From an uncultured Roseiflexaceae bacterium (GTDB lineage: Bacteria; Chloroflexota; Chloroflexia; Chloroflexales; Roseiflexaceae), in the NCBI GenBank assembly GCA_903932805.1, contig CAIZHO010000386.1:1-17677 (forward strand): a DNA stretch of 17,677 bases, in the 5' to 3' direction. The stretch's first letter is position 1. The number at the start of each line of letters is the position of its first letter. Both the position numbers and the translations under genes were made by a program. The notes under the pieces are model-generated. The model did not search any database, had not been told where the DNA came from, and worked only from the letters and a program-made list of their open reading frames with translations. Shown here one piece after another: positions 1-6,667 of the stretch.

Positions 1-1297
1 CGGCACCCTTGTCTCCCGTGCCGAGCACAGTTGCCAAGAAGCGGTCGTCGTCGTCGATCGGCTGGTGTACCAAAAACGGCATCCCACGGTTGCCGCCTAT
101 CTGCTGATACGATTGCACCGTCTCGGTGATGACTTCACTGACTTCTGGGGCAACCGGGGTAGTGACCCGACCGCCTTGAACCATCTCTACCGTCAAATCG
201 TGGCTAGGGATATGGGGCAATGCATTGGTCGCGATTTCTTCGGCGCGTCCACGCGGGTCAGGCGACTGTTCGAGCATTCCCGCTAACAACGCCGGTTCTC
301 TGCCGTCGGGCTGGGCATCACGCATATGTTCTTCTTCGTACGGCAAATCAACCAATCCTGACTCTCCCATGCAGGCACAATCGTCGGTCTGTGCATAGAT
401 GCCATAGCGTGGTTCAGCGCGCATCTGCTCGAGCACCGCCACGTGGTCCATGTCTGCAATCGCCGGGAACAGGACTTCCTTTGCTTCGGCATGTCCGCCC
501 ATACGCCGCAGCGTTCCTTTGGCTTGCACCGCATCAGTGCTCAACTCCGGCAGAATCCACGATGCCGCCGAGGGCAATGTCGCGTGACCAAACAACTCGC
601 GTGCAACATCGAAAAACGGATCAAACGCTTGTGCATGCATCCAACGCTGCTGACTTTTCGCCGTATCCCGCCCCGCCTGATACCGTGCGACAAAGTAATT
701 TGCTTTCAAGAGATCCGGCTCATGGGCCAATAACGCCTGGCTGATTTCGTAGCTCTCTCGTTCATCACCGTTGCGCCAGAGGGTTTCGGCAAGGGCAATC
801 GAAATATCGATTCGGGTCGGGTGCAGTGCTTGCAAACTCCGGAATTCGCTGATTGCCTGCTCAAACATGCTCCCTTTGACAAACAACCGCGCCAAACCAA
901 TCCGGCTGAGCTGCAAATACACATCGTGGCGCGATGCCCGACGGTACAAATTCACTAATCGGGTTCGTACATCGACTACTTCGGGCCGCATTTCGATGGC
1001 GTGCTCGAGATGGCCCGCTGCGGCAGTCAAATCCCCGCTTCGTTCTGCAATAATGCTTAATCCAATGTATGCATCGATGTTCTCAGGGTCGGTGCGAAGC
1101 ACATCACGATACAATTCGTCGGCTTCGGTTAGTTCGTTCACCGCCAACAGACTCTCGCAGAGACAAAGCTTGGTCTTGATGATATGTGGGAAAAACTGCA
1201 ACACGTGGCGCGCAGTGCGCACCACAACCGCATGATTCCCATTCGCAGATGCTTCGTGCAACTGATCATATGCTGTAATGAGACTCATATCGCCCAT
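1..1297 (-). CDS. TPR-repeat protein, C-terminus beyond window edge
   Basis: A single open frame runs on the minus strand from the ATG at 1297 off the left edge of the window, giving at least 432 residues with no stop. The first ~210 residues are helical and TPR-like (for example LYRDVLRTDPENIDAYIGLS, then GHLEHAIEMRPEVVDVRTRL and FRSLQALHPTRIDISIALAE), with the spaced small and aromatic residues and the 'P' at helix ends typical of tetratricopeptide repeats. Residues ~230-432 are more acidic and less repetitive and I do not recognise a domain in them. TPR arrays act as protein-protein scaffolds; the partner is not evident here. AGGAG lies 6 nt before the ATG at 1297, and another in-frame ATG directly precedes it at 1300 (spacing 3), so the start could be either. 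There is no signal peptide. A good sigma-70-type promoter lies upstream. The TPR call is fairly secure, the function unknown. Confidence 0.8.
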   Translation of the reverse strand, partial: MGDMSLITAYDQLHEASANGNHAVVVRTARHVLQFFPHIIKTKLCLCESLLAVNELTEADELYRDVLRTDPENIDAYIGLSIIAERSGDLTAAAGHLEHAIEMRPEVVDVRTRLVNLYRRASRHDVYLQLSRIGLARLFVKGSMFEQAISEFRSLQALHPTRIDISIALAETLWRNGDERESYEISQALLAHEPDLLKANYFVARYQAGRDTAKSQQRWMHAQAFDPFFDVARELFGHATLPSAASWILPELSTDAVQAKGTLRRMGGHAEAKEVLFPAIADMDHVAVLEQMRAEPRYGIYAQTDDCACMGESGLVDLPYEEEHMRDAQPDGREPALLAGMLEQSPDPRGRAEEIATNALPHIPSHDLTVEMVQGGRVTTPVAPEVSEVITETVQSYQQIGGNRGMPFLVHQPIDDDDRFLATVLGTGDKGA

Positions 1298-1358
1298 CAT
1301 CAGCTCCTTTTCGCCTGTCTACGCGAGAATACGTATGTGTGTAGTAATTGTGGTATGC

Positions 1359-1387
1359 ATCATATCATCGAATCATCAGCAATGCAA
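1359..1387 (-). promoter_or_regulatory. Sigma-70-type promoter for the TPR gene
   Basis: Minus strand: TTGCAT (1387-1382), a 17-nt spacer and TATGAT (1364-1359). The predicted transcription start is near 1352, leaving a ~50-nt leader before the ATG. It sits in the 116-base gap after the stop codon of the upstream gene at 1417. Confidence 0.65.
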
Positions 1388-1416
1388 TACACCCCGCAGT
1401 TGTATATCAGGTTCTG

Positions 1417-2667
1417 CTAGGGAACGGCACGCAATTTCATCATGACTTCCAAAATACGCTGACCATAGGTGGTCCCCGGGAACGCCCATCGACCGTTCAA
1501 ACCGACAACGTTCGGGGCGACTCCACGCAAATGCCCCGGCAAAGGACGAATGGCCAGAGCACGATCGATCATGGCCTTTTGTTGCGGGGTCGCCTGTTCA
1601 TCCTTCAGCGCATAGGCAAGGAGTCGACCAATGTGGGCAGGGATTGCATCTTCTTCCCATGTCGCAAAACTCAACCCTTTTTCCCACATGTTGCGTTGCG
1701 TGTTGTACACCCATCCCGGTTGACCCGGATCGGTCAACGAACTGCGACCTTCAACACCCAACCCGGCGGGATTGCGTTGCGGCCGGGCAGACCAGTAACT
1801 CGTCAGATATCCCGTCTCGTGTGCCATTTGCGCAATTGCGAGGAACCAGTCAACTCCGACACTATTGCCGACCCGCTCATATGCTTCGACGATGTTTTTG
1901 ACGTCGTCATAGCTGTACCCATTCGCTGCAGCACGTGGTGCAAGCACACGGATAGCTTCACCCACAGTCCCGCTTGGTGCACCCACGATCGGCGCATCGG
2001 TCGGTGCAGCCGCTGGCACAAAATCACGGGTTTCGTTCCCTAACAGCCCAAACAACACATCATACGGTGCTGTGTTCTCGGGATGGAGCTCGAAGCGTGC
2101 CCGCTCAAACCACTGCACCTGATATTCTTTCCCGTCACTCAGTCGCTCCGTCTGCACCCCAGACAACGGCAAGCCGAACAACGCCAAACTCTCGGCTTCA
2201 CTGATACCGCTCTGTCCATCTATTTCGAGCCCATATTGGCGCCACACCTGCCAGATGCGTCCGCACACGGCGTGCTGCGTTTGTGTAAATGTCTTGCACT
2301 CGGCGCTGGCTGATTTGGGGAAGGCATACCAATCACGCCCCTGCTGGGCTAATCGATCAGCCCCAAGGCGCCCAAGCAACACATCGTATGGCCGCGCATT
2401 TTGCGGGTGCAACTCGAGTCGATTACGCTCGAACGGCTGGACCGTCAGCGTCTTGCCTTCAATCCGCATACTGGCCTGCGGTCCAATTGGGTACCCAAAA
2501 ACACGCAAGCCCCCCTGCGCAGCCCAGTACTCACGGATTCGCCCATCAATACAAAAGCCCGTTTCAACAAAACATTGCGCAGTCGACTCCTCTGCATGGC
2601 TGGGGAGTACCCGCCCGCTCAGTACCAGCACCGCAACTGTCAGTATTACTACAAATTGTCGTACCAT
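1417..2667 (-). CDS. Exported two-module protein with glucosaminidase-like (GH73) C-terminal domain
   Basis: 416 residues. Residues 1-25 form a signal peptide ([13 protein letters not shown] core, cleavage after SHA), so the protein is exported. Residues ~31-112 and ~124-213 are two related modules. Each carries a Cys pair region, a 'GRI..W...GL' segment, 'FGYP/FGLP', and an 'ERxRxELHPxNxxPYDVLxGxLG' ending. This paired module is familiar from exported Chloroflexi proteins, often attached to peptidase or lytic domains. Residues ~250-416 resemble the FlgJ/GH73 glucosaminidase fold: [13 protein letters not shown] contains the probable catalytic Glu284, followed by an 'NPAGLGV' loop. The expected job is hydrolysis of GlcNAc-containing glycan such as peptidoglycan; substrate is inferred. 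The start at 2667 has GAGGT upstream and opens the signal peptide. An in-frame upstream extension runs through tRNA-Pro and is not credible. No promoter is seen in the 27 bases between the hairpin and the start. Confidence 0.8.
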   Translation of the reverse strand: MVRQFVVILTVAVLVLSGRVLPSHAEESTAQCFVETGFCIDGRIREYWAAQGGLRVFGYPIGPQASMRIEGKTLTVQPFERNRLELHPQNARPYDVLLGRLGADRLAQQGRDWYAFPKSASAECKTFTQTQHAVCGRIWQVWRQYGLEIDGQSGISEAESLALFGLPLSGVQTERLSDGKEYQVQWFERARFELHPENTAPYDVLFGLLGNETRDFVPAAAPTDAPIVGAPSGTVGEAIRVLAPRAAANGYSYDDVKNIVEAYERVGNSVGVDWFLAIAQMAHETGYLTSYWSARPQRNPAGLGVEGRSSLTDPGQPGWVYNTQRNMWEKGLSFATWEEDAIPAHIGRLLAYALKDEQATPQQKAMIDRALAIRPLPGHLRGVAPNVVGLNGRWAFPGTTYGQRILEVMMKLRAVP

Positions 2668-2694
2668 ATTACCTCGCAAAAACTCAGGGTACAC

Positions 2695-2721
2695 AAAACG
2701 CCGACCAACAGTCGGCGTTTT
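2695..2721 (-). terminator. Hairpin with A/T flanks, bidirectional terminator type
   Basis: A 7-bp perfect stem (2699-2705 with 2711-2717), a 5-base loop, AAAA on one side and TTTT on the other. On the minus strand it follows tRNA-Pro by 18 bases and is followed by TTTTG, as in an intrinsic terminator. The gene at 2667 begins only 27 bases beyond it, so some readthrough must occur or a cryptic promoter exists. Confidence 0.75.
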
Positions 2722-2739
2722 GGTGCCCAATCGAGCCAG

Positions 2740-2816
<77 letters not shown>

Positions 2817-2833
2817 ACATCAACACCTCATAC

Positions 2834-2863
2834 ATCATACGCTACCGCCACAAGCACTGTCAA
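2834..2863 (-). promoter_or_regulatory. Promoter for tRNA-Pro
   Basis: Minus strand: TTGACA (2863-2858), an 18-nt spacer and TATGAT (2839-2834). The predicted start is ~11 bases before the tRNA 5' end. A consensus -35 and near-consensus -10 suit a stable-RNA gene. Confidence 0.8.
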
Positions 2864-2893
2864 ATACGCGCGAGCAGGAGTCGCCAAACAGTC

Positions 2894-3241
2894 CTAAAAC
2901 GCTTCGATGCCGATTGCAGCTAACTCATCAGCAAAACGTTCGAACTCACGTTGTGTCCGCAGTGTGCCGATATCGGCCAGCAGTGGCTCGCGCTTGGTCC
3001 CAGGTAACAAAATCGCCCGCTCGACAAATTGGCGCAAGTACGTTTTGAGTGCTTCGCGATGCGTCGGCGTCGGCATCTCGCCATGGTAATACGCTTCCAT
3101 CGCATCGGCCAGCACTCCCGTCTGCTCGGTCATCCAATAATGCGGCGCCACTGCTACTTTAAACGGATACGGATACAGTGGGTCACGGATAAATTCGAGC
3201 GTGCCGATCTGCTCGCGCTCCGGAGCTGCGTCGTTGGTCAT
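2894..3241 (-). CDS. Small protein of unknown function (115 aa)
   Basis: I do not recognise this family. The 115-residue protein has no signal peptide, membrane segment or cysteine. It starts [17 protein letters not shown], has a proline/aromatic stretch [18 protein letters not shown] at about 20-37, and then a mostly helical, charged C-terminal half ([12 protein letters not shown] and [17 protein letters not shown]). That suggests a small soluble alpha/beta or helical cytoplasmic protein. The start at 3241 has an AAGGTGG ribosome-binding site 6 nt upstream; the frame stays open for 39 further codons upstream, but those cover the predicted promoter and lack a better site. The gene is divergent from the AlbA_2-domain gene at 3715, and both leaders carry the same 13-nt sequence, hinting at common control. 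Confidence 0.65.
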   Translation of the reverse strand: MTNDAAPEREQIGTLEFIRDPLYPYPFKVAVAPHYWMTEQTGVLADAMEAYYHGEMPTPTHREALKTYLRQFVERAILLPGTKREPLLADIGTLRTQREFERFADELAAIGIEAF

Positions 3242-3301
3242 CACTGCCACCTTATCGTTGGGATTCTTGTTCCATTGTACTTGCACGGGCCGCGAAGTGC
3301 C

Positions 3302-3314
3302 CGATACTCCTCGC
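3302..3314 (-). repeat. Shared 13-nt leader element, copy 1
   Basis: Reads GCGAGGAGTATCG on the minus strand, inside the predicted leader of the 115-aa gene. An identical copy in the same orientation relative to transcription is at 3626-3638, in the leader of the divergent gene. Confidence 0.55.
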
Positions 3315-3325
3315 GTAATCCGTAC

Positions 3326-3354
3326 ACTGTAAAAACAAAATATGCATAGTCCAA
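3326..3354 (-). promoter_or_regulatory. Probable promoter for the 115-aa gene
   Basis: Minus strand: TTGGAC (3354-3349), a 17-nt spacer and TACAGT (3331-3326). The predicted start is near 3319, giving a leader of ~78 nt that begins just before the shared 13-nt element at 3302-3314. Confidence 0.5.
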
Positions 3355-3409
3355 ACACCGATACGGTTTATTGTTGATGCTTTTTTCTTCTTTCAGGGTG
3401 TCAAGAATG

Positions 3410-3461
3410 GCGCTACGCACATGCAGCGTTATTCCTATTCTACAGGGTTGCGCTACGCACA
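3410..3461. repeat. 12-nt direct repeat, 40-bp period
   Basis: GCGCTACGCACA occurs at 3410-3421 and again at 3450-3461. Each copy is preceded by CAGGGT at a different distance. Its position between two divergent promoters is compatible with a pair of operator sites, but there are only two copies and no dyad symmetry. Confidence 0.4.
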
Positions 3462-3542
3462 CCCAAATGGACGATCGGAAGCGCATTCACGGGAAACACT
3501 GCGTACCATCAATTTCTTTTGAAATCACAATAAATACGACAG

Positions 3543-3571
3543 TTGCGTCTGCTATTCATTTACAGTATAGT
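3543..3571 (+). promoter_or_regulatory. Promoter for the AlbA_2-domain gene
   Basis: TTGCGT (3543-3548), a 17-nt spacer and TATAGT (3566-3571). The predicted start near 3578 gives an unusually long leader of ~137 nt that contains the shared 13-nt element. Confidence 0.6.
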
Positions 3572-3625
3572 ACTTTCGATTGGACGTGCGTTACTATTTG
3601 CCGACCAATACTTGGTACGCATCCT

Positions 3626-3638
3626 GCGAGGAGTATCG
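3626..3638 (+). repeat. Shared 13-nt leader element, copy 2
   Basis: GCGAGGAGTATCG, identical in transcript orientation to the copy at 3302-3314. The upstream bases are also partly alike (TACG-AT in both). It contains a Shine-Dalgarno-like GAGGAG, but no start codon follows closely in the plus-strand leader. Confidence 0.55.
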
Positions 3639-3714
3639 TCTCTCAGGTGCATCCTATCACTGTCCTCGATACGAATACGTCATTTAAAGTATGTTGACAC
3701 GGAGCACACAAACA

Positions 3715-5895
3715 ATGAGCATGTCCACGCATTCCCCGAGCCTAGGCACAATCACCATGCGTATTGATCCGCATGTCTGTTATGCCCTCAACGACGGTGC
3801 AGATCAAATCGAACTCTTGCGGGCAACCAGCAACGCCGCGCTCGACATGATCGCACTGACCGGTATCGGGAGTATCAAAAGCTTCGATGCGATTCAACGT
3901 GATTACGACAAGCTCATCTTGCTCGAAAAAGCCGGTATTTTGTCTGCCTCAGATGGCGTCCGCCTCACCCTGCACCGCGAACTACGCACGCGTTCAACGA
4001 TTTTGCCCGGGTTCACTGCAACCAGTGGCGATGGCTTGATAATCACTGCATTGTTCCCTGCCGAAACAACGACCATCAGCATCGAAACAATTTTGCAACA
4101 CCTCGCCATTGGCGGCACCGACGGCACCACCAAAACAACTGCAGGGGTCATTTGTGCCCTCATCAACGCCGCCAATGGTATTGCCGTTGCTCATCCGACA
4201 TCGGCTGCTGACGTGATGCTTGTCAAAGCGCTCATCAGCGCCGGGCAATTACACGCAATCGACCGTGCCATCGACGGCATCGACAACATCTGCGTGTTGG
4301 GCGGCTCAGGTGCAACCGACATCGAATCTATCGGCGCAGCTTTCTCCGAAGTCACCCTCAGCGCACCCACCTTCGACGCACTGCGAGAGCTCGTTTTGGC
4401 TCATAACCACACAGCAATTCGCTTCATTAGTACCCCCGTACGACGATGGGCACTCCATCAGCTCTTGCAAGCAACGACCGATGCGCACATCATCCAAATG
4501 AGCGAGGCCAAACCCGCTGACACCGCATCCCACATCGCTGCACTTGCCAATATCGGCGGTGGTGTGCTTTTGGTCGGTTGCGAAAACGGCGTCGTCTCGG
4601 GCGTCAAATCCAAAGACAAAGCACTTTCGGCGATTCTCAAGGCAGCCGAATCAATCACACCAATCCCAGACCTGACTACCGAGGCAGTCACTTATGACCA
4701 AGCGACGATCATCCGCGTCGAAGTACGCGGCGACATCCCGCCGTACATCACCGCCGATGGGCGGGTGCTGGTGCGCCGCGATCTGCAGTCGAGCGTCGCC
4801 ACCCCTGCAGAACTCCGCATGCTTTGTCAACCAACCCGTAACGATGGGGCCGATCTCGATCTTCCGCGGAGCGGCGTGTCTATCGTATCGACCCAGCGAC
4901 GTGGCGGCATCTGGCACTACGAGGTGCGCGATCTGCGTACCACGGCGGGCGTTACTCGCGACCGCGCCCAAGGGTTGTGGGATTATGCCATCGAACGCCA
5001 CGAGACCCTGCGTGATGGTTCTGCCAATCTCGAAGAAATCAAGTGGCATGGCCAAATTGGTCTCTGGCGCGCCTACATTCAAGGCGGGCGCCCCAAATAC
5101 GACTTGGTCCATCGTGACAGCATGGGCGTCATAGACCACATCTTTTACGGCGTTTCGGACTGGGGATTGGGGACCCAGTGGCAACACCTCATTCAGACCT
5201 TTGCGCCGCAACTGGCAGTCGATACCGTCACCTTCGACGAAGACACCGGCTCGACTGCTCCAGTGACCACGACCACACCGGTCGCCACCCACTCGACACC
5301 GCCGATTACGATTCCGGCTGCACATTTCCCTGCCTTCCAAGGCGAACGCCGTCCGCGTTGGCGCGGTCGCGGTGCGATCACACGAATCTGGCGAGACGAG
5401 GCACAAACGCCGTTCTTTGATCTGCTCCTCAAAACAAAGGCCGACGGCACAGAAGACGGCTCAGAAATCCAAGAATACCACGGCGTCAGCCGCGACCAAC
5501 TCAACCAAGCGTGGCTCGATCTCATCAACGTCAGCAAACCACGAACAGGTATCGAAGTCGTCGAAACGGTCCAGGACGACCAAGGCGACAAGCGCTTCAT
5601 CTTCCGCAATCTGCGCAACGAAGAAGTCAGCCCACACCCCTGGCGTATGAACGACATCGAAGAAGGCAGCATCCGCCAATACGCCGCCCGGATGCACCTC
5701 GCCGATCAAACCTTCGACGAAGAAAGCATCCGCTGGTGGGGCAATATCGGCTACATGCGCCCGATGCGGCGCCAAGTCGACCTCGTCTATCGTGACGAAA
5801 ACGGCGTCGATCACATCTTCTACGCTGCCCGCCGTGACGAACTCATCGGTGAATGGCACGACCTCCTCGCCGAATACGACGACATCGTCGAATAA
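3715..5895 (+). CDS. AlbA_2 (Schlafen-like) domain protein with duplicated C-terminal module
   Basis: 726 residues, no signal peptide. Residues ~1-90 are helical and may be a winged-helix-like segment; ~95-245 are unassigned. Residues ~260-370 match the Schlafen AlbA_2 pattern in order: an SEAKP opening at 263, IAALANIGGGVLLVGCENG around 271-289, and VRRDLQSSVATPAELRML from 353. This family is linked to nucleic-acid binding in regulators and defence-associated proteins. Residues ~399-495 and ~626-722 are an internal duplication: both have a W-x-G-x-IG core (IKWHG at 442, IRWWG at 672), DLV(H/Y)RD (463, 689), DHIFY (474, 699) and a W(Q/H)xL ending. A weaker third segment lies at ~553-608. The start at 3715 has GGAG 10 nt upstream; ATG 3721 is an alternative. 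The gene is monocistronic and convergent with ssb. The role is unknown; a DNA- or RNA-binding regulator is plausible. Confidence 0.8.
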   Translation: MSMSTHSPSLGTITMRIDPHVCYALNDGADQIELLRATSNAALDMIALTGIGSIKSFDAIQRDYDKLILLEKAGILSASDGVRLTLHRELRTRSTILPGFTATSGDGLIITALFPAETTTISIETILQHLAIGGTDGTTKTTAGVICALINAANGIAVAHPTSAADVMLVKALISAGQLHAIDRAIDGIDNICVLGGSGATDIESIGAAFSEVTLSAPTFDALRELVLAHNHTAIRFISTPVRRWALHQLLQATTDAHIIQMSEAKPADTASHIAALANIGGGVLLVGCENGVVSGVKSKDKALSAILKAAESITPIPDLTTEAVTYDQATIIRVEVRGDIPPYITADGRVLVRRDLQSSVATPAELRMLCQPTRNDGADLDLPRSGVSIVSTQRRGGIWHYEVRDLRTTAGVTRDRAQGLWDYAIERHETLRDGSANLEEIKWHGQIGLWRAYIQGGRPKYDLVHRDSMGVIDHIFYGVSDWGLGTQWQHLIQTFAPQLAVDTVTFDEDTGSTAPVTTTTPVATHSTPPITIPAAHFPAFQGERRPRWRGRGAITRIWRDEAQTPFFDLLLKTKADGTEDGSEIQEYHGVSRDQLNQAWLDLINVSKPRTGIEVVETVQDDQGDKRFIFRNLRNEEVSPHPWRMNDIEEGSIRQYAARMHLADQTFDEESIRWWGNIGYMRPMRRQVDLVYRDENGVDHIFYAARRDELIGEWHDLLAEYDDIVE

Positions 5896-5918
5896 GCACC
5901 GACGCAGCGGTCCCACAC

Positions 5919-5953
5919 AAAAACACCCCGCGTTCCTACCGGAACGCGGGGTG
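5919..5953 (-). terminator. Strong intrinsic terminator of ssb
   Basis: A 13-bp perfect stem (5924-5936 with 5941-5953) with a 4-base loop. On the minus strand it lies 13 bases past the ssb stop and is followed by TTTTT (5923-5919). On the plus strand it is 28 bases past the AlbA_2-gene stop but has no U-tract, so it mainly serves ssb. Confidence 0.9.
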
Positions 5954-5966
5954 CACTGTATCACGA

Positions 5967-6575
5967 TTAGAACGGCAAGATATCGTCGTCCTCAGGTGTC
6001 GCAGATGCCGGGGGTAACGGCTTGCGCTCGGCCCGTGCGGGCGGGATGTTCTGCCGTGGTGCTGCAGGCGGTGGGGAGAATTCGCCGTCATCGAATTCGT
6101 CACTGATTGCGGTGGGCACATTGCGCGCCGGAGGTGCGGATTGCCGTGGCTGTGCCGGTCCTGCTGGCGCACGCCGTTGCGTGCTTTCGCCACGCTCCGA
6201 ACTCCCTGCGTCGTAGGCATCGGCACCACCCTGGGATTCGGCACGCGAGCTGAGGATAATCATGTCGGCTGCAACGAGCTCAACAGATGTCCGTGGCTGA
6301 CCATCACGGTCTTGGTATTTGCGTGTCTGCAATCGACCTTCGACATACACCCGTGTGCCCTTAGTCAGGTACTGATTGCATATCTCGCCCAGTTTGTCCC
6401 ACGCAACCACGCGGAACCACTCGGTGTCGTCATGACTCGTGCCGTCGTTTGATTTCCACGTGCGACCGCTCGCAACATTAAACGTCGTTACCGCGCTGCC
6501 TTGTGGGGTATACCGCATCTCGGGGTCTGCCCCGAGCCGTCCCGTAATCATGACTTTGTTCAAATCTTTGGCCAT
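5967..6575 (-). CDS. ssb: Single-stranded DNA-binding protein
   Basis: 202 residues. Residues 1-~108 form the bacterial SSB OB fold: MAKDLNKVMITGRLGADPEM, the conserved TEWFRVVAW at 51-59, and YVEGRLQTRKY at 78-88. A low-complexity Pro/Gln/Arg/Ala linker follows. The extreme C-terminus is EDDDILPF, the acidic tip that recruits SSB-interacting repair and replication proteins. The start at 6575 is chosen because it opens the conserved MAKDLNKV segment and has AGGAG 8 nt upstream; 17 further open codons upstream are leader. The gene lies 88 bases downstream of the MrfA-like gene on the same strand, with its own consensus promoter overlapping that gene's stop codon and a strong terminator behind. 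Length and architecture are normal for the family. Confidence 0.97.
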   Translation of the reverse strand: MAKDLNKVMITGRLGADPEMRYTPQGSAVTTFNVASGRTWKSNDGTSHDDTEWFRVVAWDKLGEICNQYLTKGTRVYVEGRLQTRKYQDRDGQPRTSVELVAADMIILSSRAESQGGADAYDAGSSERGESTQRRAPAGPAQPRQSAPPARNVPTAISDEFDDGEFSPPPAAPRQNIPPARAERKPLPPASATPEDDDILPF

Positions 6576-6639
6576 GGGGGCGCTCCTCTCGTGTTTGTAG
6601 TACGACTCGTGTTTGGTGATGCGCACATCACTGGCAAGA

Positions 6640-6667
6640 ATTGTAGCATGTTTGTTCTAGTTGTCAA
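6640..6667 (-). promoter_or_regulatory. ssb promoter overlapping upstream stop codon
   Basis: Minus strand: TTGACA (6667-6662), a 16-nt spacer and TACAAT (6645-6640). The TGA stop of the upstream gene (6666-6664) is part of the -35 hexamer. Predicted leader is ~58 nt. Confidence 0.75.

Larger units (their letters stand above)
3361..3714. other. Divergent intergenic region with repeats and promoter
   Basis: No credible gene is seen here. The region is more AT-rich than its surroundings. It holds a 12-nt direct repeat (3410-3421 and 3450-3461), the promoter of the plus-strand gene (3543-3571), the second copy of the 13-nt leader element (3626-3638) and the ribosome-binding site GGAG (3701-3704). 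Short open frames in it lack ribosome-binding sites and protein-like composition. Confidence 0.6.

Noticed and set aside
3410..3461. CRISPR-like repeat pair
   Set aside because: Only two copies of a 12-nt repeat with a 28-nt spacer; no array, no leader and no cas genes.
4651..5406. 251-codon open frame on the minus strand opposite the AlbA_2 gene
   Set aside because: Shadow of the high-GC coding strand: no ribosome-binding site, no family resemblance, and the opposite strand has clear domain motifs.
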